DNA from: Candidatus Doudnabacteria bacterium
GTDB taxonomy: Bacteria > Patescibacteriota > Doudnabacteria > UBA920
Length of the DNA stretch: 43,121 bases
NCBI GenBank assembly: GCA_903908535.1
Contig: CAIVSE010000029.1
Coordinates: 1 to 43,121 of the forward strand
Direction: 5' to 3'
Below are positions 26,701-34,594 of this stretch, one piece after another. The first letter of the stretch is position 1. Every line of letters begins with the position of its first letter. A model generated the notes under the pieces. The model was not told where the DNA came from. It searched no databases and was given only the letters and a program-made list of their open reading frames with translations. Made by a program: the position numbers and the translations under genes.

Positions 26701-26771
26701 TGGAAACGGAGTTTGAGGCTCAAAATGAAATTGAAGGGCAGGGGATTTGGATTGGGATGACAAAAATTTAG
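23745..26771 (+). CDS. ileS: Isoleucyl-tRNA synthetase
   Basis: 1008 aa; [55 protein letters not shown]. Confidence 0.96.
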   Translation: [1008 protein letters not shown]

Positions 26772-26772
26772 T

Positions 26773-27420
26773 ATGGCCAGAGAACAAATTTATCATTCTT
26801 TAATCCTCAAAAAGCAGCCTTACCGCGAAGCTGATGAAATTATCACCCTCTATACTTTGGAGCTTGGCAAGCTGCGGGTGCTGGCCCGCTCCTTGAAGGC
26901 TGCCAAAAGCAAACTCCAGCAATCTTTGCAGTCCCTGTTTTTGGTGGATGTGCGGACGGCCGGCAGCCGGGATTTTCCCCAGGTTATCGGCGCGGAAGTG
27001 GTACAAAGTTTTGCCGGCATCCGCGAAAATTTGCAGGCGGCCAAGTATGCTTTTTATGCCTGCGAGCTGGCTTTAAAATTCAGCCCGGATGAACAAAAAA
27101 ATGAGCCGCTGTATTTTTTGCTTAGGGATTTTTTTGGATTTTTGGACGGCTGCGGCCCAAACGAAGATTTAATGGCCCCGGGACTGGCCAAATTTAAGCT
27201 TGGCCTGCTGGAAGCTGTGGGTTTGGCTGTGCCAATTGCGGGACTGCCGTCCGGAGATTTGAAATTGCTGTTTATGGAGCTTCAGCAAAAACCGTTTGCT
27301 AATTTAATCTTTTTGCCGCAAACGCTGCCCGGCATGCCGGTTTTGCAAAAATATCTTTCGCAATTTATTTTAAAAGAACTGGAGCGGGAGGTAAAATCGG
27401 AAAGTTTAATGGGAATATGA
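26773..27420 (+). CDS. recO: DNA repair protein RecO
   Basis: 215 aa; N-terminal OB-fold KKQPYREADEIITLYTLELGKLRVLARSLKAAKSK. Confidence 0.85.
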   Translation: MAREQIYHSLILKKQPYREADEIITLYTLELGKLRVLARSLKAAKSKLQQSLQSLFLVDVRTAGSRDFPQVIGAEVVQSFAGIRENLQAAKYAFYACELALKFSPDEQKNEPLYFLLRDFFGFLDGCGPNEDLMAPGLAKFKLGLLEAVGLAVPIAGLPSGDLKLLFMELQQKPFANLIFLPQTLPGMPVLQKYLSQFILKELEREVKSESLMGI

Positions 27421-27432
27421 TATACTAATACT

Positions 27433-29286
27433 ATGCCTGAAGACCCTAATTTAAGCAGCCAAAACCCCGAACCCCCTTTTACCACTAAGCCGGTAGACCA
27501 GCCTATTTTAGGCACGGACATGCGCTCGCAAATTTCCCCGCCCGTGGCCCAGGTGCGTTTGTCGTCTTTAGGGGCGGCCGACCGGGGCGATAGTTTTTAT
27601 AAATCCAATAAATGGTACATTTGGGGCGGCTTGGCTGGTTTGGCCGTCATCGCCATCCTGTCTTTTTTGGCTTTCCGCAAACAACCGGCGACCGCCCAGC
27701 AGGCGGCCAATGTGGCCATCCAAATTAGCGCGCCTTCCACAGTGGCCAGCGGCGGGGATGAGACTTATAAAATAGAGATAGACAACAACGACACCCAAAA
27801 ACTGGTCAGTATGCAGCTGGAGCTGGTTTACCCGGACGGACAGACTTACGAGAACAGCAGTCCCAATGCGGTTGATCTTGAGGGCACGACTTTTCCGGTG
27901 CCGGATTTAAATCCCGGGCAGAACGCCGTCATTATTGTTAAAACCAAAGTCGCCGGCAACGTTAACGATACCCAGCAGCTCACCGCCAATTTAAATTACC
28001 AGTACGCCAGTTTTAATTCCCAGTTCACCAAACAGCAAACCTTTACCGTGCGCCTGGCCGCGGCCGGCATCAATTTAAATTTAACCGGCCCGACCAGCGC
28101 GGACAACGGCCAGCTGGTAACTTATAACCTAAGCTACCAAAACAGCAGCAATAGCGCCGCGCCAAACGCCCGCGTGACCTTACAGTACCCCCAGGGCTTT
28201 ACTTTTGCTTCGGCCAACCCCGCGCCGGGCCTGGGCAATAATACCTGGGACATTGGCACCCTGCAAACCAGCGCCACCGGCACCATCCAGATTATTGGCT
28301 CGTTTAACGGCGCGGCGCCCGGCGCCAGCCTGCAGACTGCGGCCAATTTTTTAATTTTGGGTTCCGATGGCACTTACTACACCCAAAATACCGCCTCGCT
28401 TTCCACTGCCATTTCCAACCAGCCGTTGCTGGCGAGCCAAACCGTTTCCGCCGCTTCCACCGTGGTTAACCCCGGCGACAGCTTAACTTATACCTTGACT
28501 TACCAAAATAACGCCACGGTGGCGGCCACAGCCGTTAACGTGGTGGCAACTTTGGATTCGCCGGTTTTTGATTTAACCACCATCCAGGCCCAGGGCGCGC
28601 AGTTTAATAATGACACCATAACCTGGAACGCTTCTTCGGCTTCGCAATTGCAAACCGTGGCGCCCGGGCAAAGCGGCACTTTGCAGTATACCGTGCGCCT
28701 CAAAAACCCGGCCGCCAAAGATTCCTCCACTAATTTGGTGGCATTAACCCATATTAAAATTGGCTCCAACGAGTATTCTACTTTTTTTCCGGGCAGCGAT
28801 TTAAGCCTGCAAATTTCCAGCCCGTCCAGCATTACGGCCGCTTTAAGCTTTGTTTCCGGTCAGAGCCCGCCCAAGGTTGGCACCAACAGCACCTACAATG
28901 TTACCATAACTTTGCGCAACGCCACCAACAATTTTAGCAATGCCATAGTCACCGCTTTTGTCCCGCTGGGCGCCGGCGGTTTTGACCAAAACAGCATCTC
29001 CGCGGCGCAAAAAAATAATGTGACCTTCGACCCTTCGGCCGGCAAGTTAACCTGGAACGTGGGCGCCCTGCCCGCGCATGCCGGACAGTTTGTGGCCGCG
29101 CCGACTTTAAGTTTTAATCTAAATTTAAACCCTTCATCCAACCAGGTCGGCCAGGCGCCAACTTTGCTAAAAACCATAACGCTTAACGCCACGGATAGTT
29201 TTACCCAAGCCGCGGTTATTGATACGGCTAATGATCTCACCACCCAGGACGCGGGAAGCAACGGCGGGGGAGCGGTAAACCAATAG
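27433..29286 (+). CDS. Membrane-anchored surface protein with DUF11-like repeats
   Basis: 617 aa; TM WYIWGGLAGLAVIAILSFLAF; repeated xxVxPGDSLTYTLTYQN-type domains. Confidence 0.75.
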   Translation: MPEDPNLSSQNPEPPFTTKPVDQPILGTDMRSQISPPVAQVRLSSLGAADRGDSFYKSNKWYIWGGLAGLAVIAILSFLAFRKQPATAQQAANVAIQISAPSTVASGGDETYKIEIDNNDTQKLVSMQLELVYPDGQTYENSSPNAVDLEGTTFPVPDLNPGQNAVIIVKTKVAGNVNDTQQLTANLNYQYASFNSQFTKQQTFTVRLAAAGINLNLTGPTSADNGQLVTYNLSYQNSSNSAAPNARVTLQYPQGFTFASANPAPGLGNNTWDIGTLQTSATGTIQIIGSFNGAAPGASLQTAANFLILGSDGTYYTQNTASLSTAISNQPLLASQTVSAASTVVNPGDSLTYTLTYQNNATVAATAVNVVATLDSPVFDLTTIQAQGAQFNNDTITWNASSASQLQTVAPGQSGTLQYTVRLKNPAAKDSSTNLVALTHIKIGSNEYSTFFPGSDLSLQISSPSSITAALSFVSGQSPPKVGTNSTYNVTITLRNATNNFSNAIVTAFVPLGAGGFDQNSISAAQKNNVTFDPSAGKLTWNVGALPAHAGQFVAAPTLSFNLNLNPSSNQVGQAPTLLKTITLNATDSFTQAAVIDTANDLTTQDAGSNGGGAVNQ

Positions 29287-29294
29287 GGGCGATT

Positions 29295-29461
29295 CCGCCA
29301 GACCATTATTTTTTTGGTCTGTGGAACTCGTCCACAATTTACTATAATATATTTTCCTTATTTGCCACACCCTAGGGAACCGTTGGGGGTGTGGCCTTGG
29401 CTTTATAAAGATAAATTGTTACCTCATACAGTCCTCGCCACAAAAAAATAAGGTCTAACGG
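29295..29461 (-). repeat. MITE-like element M, copy M1
   Basis: Reverse complement of 31313-31475 over nearly its whole length; CCGCCAGACCATTATTTTTTTG at one end, CAAAAAAATAAGGTCTAACGG at the other. Confidence 0.85.
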
Positions 29462-29469
29462 ATGGTTAG

Positions 29470-29561
29470 GCTTCATTTTTTCCAGCTATAGAAGGAGCCG
29501 CACTCATTTTGGCAGACCATGACAAAATGAGGTGGCGACGGCTAAAGGGAAAAATCAAAGC
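29470..29561. repeat. Structured hairpin element, copy D (shorter relative of A/B)
   Basis: CTTCATTTTTTCC / GGAAAAATCAAAG outer arms, AGCCG/CGGCT, CTCATTTTG..CAAAATGAG hairpin; adjacent to M1 as B is to M2. Confidence 0.5.
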
Positions 29562-29567
29562 AAAATA

Positions 29568-29590
29568 AAACCCCGACTCGCCGGGGCTTA
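29568..29590 (-). terminator. Rho-independent terminator of the LysM/CHAP gene
   Basis: Minus strand AGCCCCGgcgagtCGGGGTTTTATTTT. Confidence 0.75.
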
Positions 29591-29603
29591 ACTTTTATTA
29601 AGT

Positions 29604-30923
29604 TTAAGGATATATATACCCGCGGATGGCCGGGTCGTGGATGGAGATGACGCGCTGGTCCACGCGGTCAAAGTGGTCGTAGTTCATTTCTGAAACCGTG
29701 ATGGTATCATCGTCAACCGATTCCACGTAAGCCACATGGCCATAGCGGCCGTAACCGTAACCGGTAAAGACTACGGCTGAATGCGGCGCCGGCTGGGAGC
29801 CTGTTACATAGCCGCTGGCCTTGGCATTGGCCAGCCAGTTTCTGGCATTGCCGCCAAAGGTTATTTTCATGCGGCCGGCCACGTAGTAAGTGCAATAGCC
29901 CACCGGGAAAATGTGGTTGACGCCGTCGTAGCCGTCACCCAGGCCGGTGACTTCGTTATAGGAATTGTCCGGGGCTGTATAGTTGGGTTTGGGTTTTGGG
30001 GCGGGAGCCGCGGGTGGCGCCACAATTTCGCCGCCCGGGATGATAATCAAGTCCCCGGGGTTAATGTCTTCTTCGCTGTCCAGGCCGTTGTAGGTCAGCA
30101 TGTTCTGCAAAATTGTGTTGGCCTCGTTCTCGCGGATAGTGGCGTTGGAGTTATATTTTTCCGGGTTGTACTCGTGGGCAATGTCAGGTAAGGTGTCATT
30201 GGGTCCCGCGGTAACCCACATGCCGTTAACAGGTAAAATCACCAGTTGCCAGCCCGGCTGCAGCACGGCATTGGTCAATAAATTGTTGGAATCGGCCAGG
30301 GTTTTTACGGTGATGCCGTTTGCGGCGGCCACCGAAGCTAAGGTATCGCCGGCCACAGTGGTGTAAATTTTAACCTGTTTGGCCACCAGGCCCTTAATGC
30401 TGTCCGGGCTGGGTTGGACCAGGGAGTTGTTGGTAATAATAGAGTCGCCGCCGGAAACGGGCGCGGCCTGGGCCTGGGTGGACAGGCCTTCAAAGTCGTC
30501 AGCCTGGGCCTGGGCAATCAACCCGCCGCTTTCCACCACAGTTTTAATGCTGGTTTGCTCGGCGTAATATTTGTTGTCCAGCTTGGTATGGTTGCCTAAA
30601 AACATAAAAGCGTAGCTGTTGTCCTGTTCGGCAGCGGCCGGGGCGCCGAATTTAAAAAAGCCTATCGTGAACGCGCCCACAAGCACGGCCAGAAAGGCCA
30701 TTAACAATTCGCTGGAAAATTTTAAGGCTAAATCCACCTTGTCTATTTTTTTCAGATGGACGGCGGGAAAAGCGTTGAGGTGCGCCTTTTTTAGCGAGGG
30801 CAGGCGGAGTTTAAAGAGAAAAATAAACTTTTTGGCGTAATATTGTATAAAAAAGGCCAGGCGTTTAACCCGTATTTTGCCTTGTTCCAGCCAATTTTTA
30901 ATCTTTTGTATAGTGTCTCCCAT
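29604..30923 (-). CDS. LysM-domain peptidoglycan hydrolase with C-terminal CHAP domain
   Basis: 439 aa; KIYTTVAGDTLASVAAANGITVKTLADSNNL LysM; FPVGYCTYYVAGRMKITFGGNARNW..HVAYVESVDDDTITVSEMNYDHFD CHAP. Confidence 0.9.
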   Translation of the reverse strand: MGDTIQKIKNWLEQGKIRVKRLAFFIQYYAKKFIFLFKLRLPSLKKAHLNAFPAVHLKKIDKVDLALKFSSELLMAFLAVLVGAFTIGFFKFGAPAAAEQDNSYAFMFLGNHTKLDNKYYAEQTSIKTVVESGGLIAQAQADDFEGLSTQAQAAPVSGGDSIITNNSLVQPSPDSIKGLVAKQVKIYTTVAGDTLASVAAANGITVKTLADSNNLLTNAVLQPGWQLVILPVNGMWVTAGPNDTLPDIAHEYNPEKYNSNATIRENEANTILQNMLTYNGLDSEEDINPGDLIIIPGGEIVAPPAAPAPKPKPNYTAPDNSYNEVTGLGDGYDGVNHIFPVGYCTYYVAGRMKITFGGNARNWLANAKASGYVTGSQPAPHSAVVFTGYGYGRYGHVAYVESVDDDTITVSEMNYDHFDRVDQRVISIHDPAIRGYIYP

Positions 30924-31071
30924 TTACCAATATTTTTGTCTATTTAAGTTTAACAACTGTAGCCAGTAGCGGCAAGGGTTTAATCCACAATTTTAAAAAA
31001 TACTTTATATTTGAGACATAAAAAATAGTAAGTCCCTTATTTATAGGAATAAATTAAACAGCCTGGAGATA

Positions 31072-31080
31072 TGATATAAT
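31072..31080 (+). promoter_or_regulatory. Extended -10 (TGATATAAT) preceding element B
   Basis: TGATATAAT. Confidence 0.5.
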
Positions 31081-31097
31081 AGCCTAAGACAAAGCGG

Positions 31098-31283
31098 CCT
31101 TCATTTTCCCCTCGTTCGTCCGACATCTCATTTTTCCGGACACGCTCGTATCGGCCAGCGCCGATACTTCGCTCGGCAGTTGTCCCAAAAACTTTCCGCC
31201 TTAGGCGGAAAGACCAGGCTTTTTGGGCCAACTGACGGTCCTGAAAAATGAGAGTGCCGTCCCTATGTTAGGGAAAATGAAGG
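31098..31283. repeat. Structured multi-hairpin intergenic element, copy B
   Basis: Perfect outer arms CCTTCATTTTCCC/GGGAAAATGAAGG; inner TCTCATTTTTC/GAAAAATGAGA; TATCGGCcagcGCCGATA; CAGTTG/CAACTG enclosing CTTTCCGCCttaGGCGGAAAG. Confidence 0.8.
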
Positions 31284-31312
31284 ATGACCAAGAACTAGTC
31301 CAAGCTCAACAT

Positions 31313-31475
31313 CCGCCAGACCTTATTTTTTTGAGGCGAGGATTGTTTGAGTACACAATTTATCTTTATAGAGCCAAGGCCATACCCCCAACGGTCCCAG
31401 GGTATGGCAAATAAGTAAAATATTATAGTAAATTGTGAACGAGTTCCGCAGACCAAAAAAATAATGGTCTGGCGG
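31313..31475 (+). repeat. MITE-like element M, copy M2 (complete)
   Basis: 163 bp with terminal inverted repeats CCGCCAGACCTTATTTTTTTG / CAAAAAAATAATGGTCTGGCGG; internal GCCATACCC..GGGTATGGC and CACAATTTA..TAAATTGTG. Confidence 0.88.
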
Positions 31476-31484
31476 TTATACATT

Positions 31485-33638
31485 ATGGATTTATCTTCTT
31501 TAAACAACAAGCAGCTGGAAGCGGTGCAGGCGCCAATGGGGCCGGTTTTGGTATTGGCCGGAGCCGGCAGCGGCAAAACCCGAGCCTTAAGCTACCGCAT
31601 TGCCTGGCTGTGCGGACAAAAGCTGGTGGACGCCGGCAATATTTTGGCTTTAACCTTTACCAACAAAGCGGCCAAGGAAATGGGGGAACGGGTGCGCCGG
31701 CTTTTGGAGGGCGCCCCTGTGGGACACAGGGGCGCCCTCTCCGCTCTGCCAACTTTGGGTACCTTCCATTCCGTTTGCGCCAAAATTTTGCGCCGGGAAA
31801 TTTACCGCCTGGGCTACACGCGGAGCTTCACCATTTACGATGCCGATGACCAGGGCAAAGCCATCAAAGATATTATTGGCGATTTGCATATAGACAAGCG
31901 CTACAGCCCGGGTTTTTTCCGCCATATGATATCTACCGGCAAAAATATTTTACAGACGCCGGACGAATTGGATATTGGCCTGGAGCCGGATTTGCAAAAT
32001 TTGGTTCGTGAAGTCTACAGCCGCTACCAAAATTACCTGTTCCGCCAGAACGGCACGGACTTTGATGACCTGTTAATGCTGACCGTGAAAATTTTCCAGA
32101 GCTTTCCCGAAGTCCTGCAAAAATACCAGGACCAGTTTAAATATATATTAGTAGATGAGTACCAGGATACCAACCACGCGCAATACGTATTTTTGCGTTT
32201 GCTGGCCCACACCCACAAAAACCTGTTTGTGGTCGGCGACGACGCCCAGAGCATTTATGGCTTCCGCGGCAGCAGTATCCGCAATATTTTAAATTTCGAA
32301 GCTGACTATCCGCAGACCGTGGTCATAAAACTGGAGCAAAATTACCGCAGCACGCAAAATATACTGGCCGCGGCGCAAAAGGTTATAGAGCTTAATCCCG
32401 AGCAAAAACCCAAAAAACTGTGGACGCAAAACGCGGCCGGCCGGAAAATCCAGGTAGCGGAACAAATAGATGAAGCGGCCGAAGCCGAATTTGTGGCTAA
32501 AAACATTATCAAACTGTCCTCCAAAAATAATCCGGACGAGGAAGAAATTATTTACGAGCAGGAAGAAAAGCCGTTTTCCATTTTAGACCAGTTTTTAAAA
32601 AAGGCCAAAAGCAACCCGCGGGTAAAAACCACGCTGACGTTTTTGCCGCAGTTGCCCAAACAGCATGCATCCTTAAATGACTTCGCGGTATTGTTCCGCA
32701 CCCATGCCCAGTCGCGGGCTTTGGAAGAAGTTTTTATAGAAAGCGGCATCCCGTACCAAATTGTCGGCGGCTTAAAGTTTTACCAGCGCAAGGAAATAAA
32801 AGATGTCCTGGCCTATTTGCGCCTGGCTTTAAATTATCGCGATTTAATCAGCCTGAAACGGGTGATTAACGAGCCGGCGCGGGGGATTGGGGACAGGAGC
32901 TTCCAGCTCATCCGGGATTTGCTCATGAACGAAAGCCTGGATGAAGCCACGCAGGATTTGGAAAAATTCGGGGCAAAAATTAAAGAGCTTAAGTTCGGGC
33001 CTAAAATTGGCAATGCCGTGGATGAGTTTTTTTTGTTAATCCGGCATCTGTCGGCTTTGCCGGAACAAGAATCGCTGTGCTCTCTTATGCGTTTGGCCGT
33101 CAAGCGGACCAAGTACGAGCAGTGGCTGCGCGACGGCACGGAAATGGGCGAGACGCGCTGGGAAAACGTGGAGGAACTGTTCACGGTGGCGGAAAAGTTC
33201 AGCGGCCTGCCCTGGCGCCGCGGCCTGGAAAGTTTTTTGGAAGAAGTCGCCCTGATTACCGAAATAGACGAACAGGATGACCAAAAGGACTGCGTCACGC
33301 TCATGACCCTGCATTCAGCCAAAGGCCTGGAATTCAACACGGTGTTTTTGGTGGGTTTGGAAGAAGGCGTCTTGCCGCACTCGCGGAGCCTCCTTTCCCC
33401 GGCCGAGCTGTCCGAAGAAGTCCGGCTGGCTTATGTTGGGCTGACCCGCGCCCGACAGAATTTGTTCCTGACTTTTGCCCGCCGGCGCCGCGGTTTTGGC
33501 AGCGTGCAATACAACCAGCCCTCGCGGATTTTACGCGCCTTGCCCCGGGACAATATAGAGTACAAAGGTTCGGCGTTAGGCGAAAGCGGCGGAGTGTATT
33601 ATGATAAAAGTGAAAGCGACGATAACTTGGATTTTTGA
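31485..33638 (+). CDS. UvrD/PcrA-type superfamily 1 DNA helicase
   Basis: ORF 31464..33638, likely start MDLSSLNNKQLEAV. GAGSGKTRALSYRI, TFTNKAAKEM, VDEYQDTN, GDDAQSIYGFRGS, TLMTLHSAKGLEF, VGLTRARQNLFL. Confidence 0.95.
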   Translation: MDLSSLNNKQLEAVQAPMGPVLVLAGAGSGKTRALSYRIAWLCGQKLVDAGNILALTFTNKAAKEMGERVRRLLEGAPVGHRGALSALPTLGTFHSVCAKILRREIYRLGYTRSFTIYDADDQGKAIKDIIGDLHIDKRYSPGFFRHMISTGKNILQTPDELDIGLEPDLQNLVREVYSRYQNYLFRQNGTDFDDLLMLTVKIFQSFPEVLQKYQDQFKYILVDEYQDTNHAQYVFLRLLAHTHKNLFVVGDDAQSIYGFRGSSIRNILNFEADYPQTVVIKLEQNYRSTQNILAAAQKVIELNPEQKPKKLWTQNAAGRKIQVAEQIDEAAEAEFVAKNIIKLSSKNNPDEEEIIYEQEEKPFSILDQFLKKAKSNPRVKTTLTFLPQLPKQHASLNDFAVLFRTHAQSRALEEVFIESGIPYQIVGGLKFYQRKEIKDVLAYLRLALNYRDLISLKRVINEPARGIGDRSFQLIRDLLMNESLDEATQDLEKFGAKIKELKFGPKIGNAVDEFFLLIRHLSALPEQESLCSLMRLAVKRTKYEQWLRDGTEMGETRWENVEELFTVAEKFSGLPWRRGLESFLEEVALITEIDEQDDQKDCVTLMTLHSAKGLEFNTVFLVGLEEGVLPHSRSLLSPAELSEEVRLAYVGLTRARQNLFLTFARRRRGFGSVQYNQPSRILRALPRDNIEYKGSALGESGGVYYDKSESDDNLDF
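31707..31739. repeat. Perfect 15+3+15 palindrome inside the helicase CDS
   Basis: GAGGGCGCCCCTGTG-gga-CACAGGGGCGCCCTC; encodes LEGAPVGHRGALS in frame. Confidence 0.9.
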
Positions 33639-33640
33639 CC

Positions 33641-34483
33641 ATGGACCTTGAGCAGTTAAAAAATTTATTGCGTCATTATAATTTAAAGCCCAACTTTACC
33701 TACGGCCAGAATTTTCTGCTGGATGAAATCGTTTTGGAGGACATAGTCGATGCCGCTGGAATCACCAAGGAAGATGTAGTTTTGGAAATCGGCCCGGGTA
33801 TTGGCAACCTCACGGAAAAATTATGCGCCCGCGCCGGCTTTGTCTTGTCCGTGGAAAAGGATCCCAGGTTTTTTCCCATTCTGAAGTCCGTAAAAAAACA
33901 ATATAAAGATAACTTCCGGTTTGAGATAGGGGATATCCTTGAAGTGGACTTCCAAAAATTATTGCCCGGGGGAAATTACAAAGTTGTGGCCAACATCCCA
34001 TACTATATTACCGGGAAAATTATCCAGACTTTGCTGGCCGCCAAACGCAAACCTACCGCCATAACTATTTTGACGCAAAAAGAAGTGGCGCAAAATATTA
34101 CGGCCGGCCCCGGAAAACTTTCCGTGCTGGCTATCTCGGTGCAGTTGTACGGCGAGCCAAAGCTGCTCCTTAAGGTCCCGGCCAAAAGTTTTTATCCCGC
34201 GCCCAAGGTGGACAGCGCGGTCCTGGAAATAAAATTGTTTGGCAAACCGAAATATAAAATTCATGAAGCTGATTTTTTTAAAATTGTCAAAGCCTGTTTT
34301 GCCGGCAAGCGCAAACAGCTGCACAACACTTTGGTTAACAATTTAAAGTTGCCTGCCGCTGATGTGGAAAAAATATTAGAGCAATTGAAAATAAATTCCG
34401 CGGCGCGTCCGCAGGAACTTTCCATAGAGCAGTGGGTGGAGCTGGCGGGAAAAATTAATCTTACTTGTTTTTCAGAAAAGTGA
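33641..34483 (+). CDS. rsmA: 16S rRNA (adenine1518-N6/adenine1519-N6)-dimethyltransferase
   Basis: FTYGQNFLLDEIVLEDIVDAAG, VLEIGPGIGNLTEKL, VVANIPYYITGKII, SFYPAPKVDSAVLEI. Confidence 0.95.
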   Translation: MDLEQLKNLLRHYNLKPNFTYGQNFLLDEIVLEDIVDAAGITKEDVVLEIGPGIGNLTEKLCARAGFVLSVEKDPRFFPILKSVKKQYKDNFRFEIGDILEVDFQKLLPGGNYKVVANIPYYITGKIIQTLLAAKRKPTAITILTQKEVAQNITAGPGKLSVLAISVQLYGEPKLLLKVPAKSFYPAPKVDSAVLEIKLFGKPKYKIHEADFFKIVKACFAGKRKQLHNTLVNNLKLPAADVEKILEQLKINSAARPQELSIEQWVELAGKINLTCFSEK

Positions 34484-34495
34484 TGCCGTGTGTGA

Positions 34496-34590
34496 CAGAC
34501 CTTATTTTTTTGAGACGAGGATTGTTTGAGGTAATAATTTATCTTTATAAAACTAAGGCCATACCCCCAACGGTTCCCCAGGGTATGGCA
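34496..34590 (+). repeat. MITE-like element M, copy M3 (right part missing)
   Basis: AGACCTTATTTTTTTGAGACGAGGATTGTTTGAGG...GGCCATACCCCCAACGGTTCCCCAGGGTATGGCA, near-identical to M2; ends next to the DUF192 stop codon. Confidence 0.85.
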
Positions 34591-34594
34591 CATA

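Noticed and set aside
31295-31576. ORF 31295..31576 (-) and 31223..31414 (+) as genes
   Set aside because: They fall inside the MITE-like and hairpin elements and the uvrD start; no coding signal beyond an open frame.
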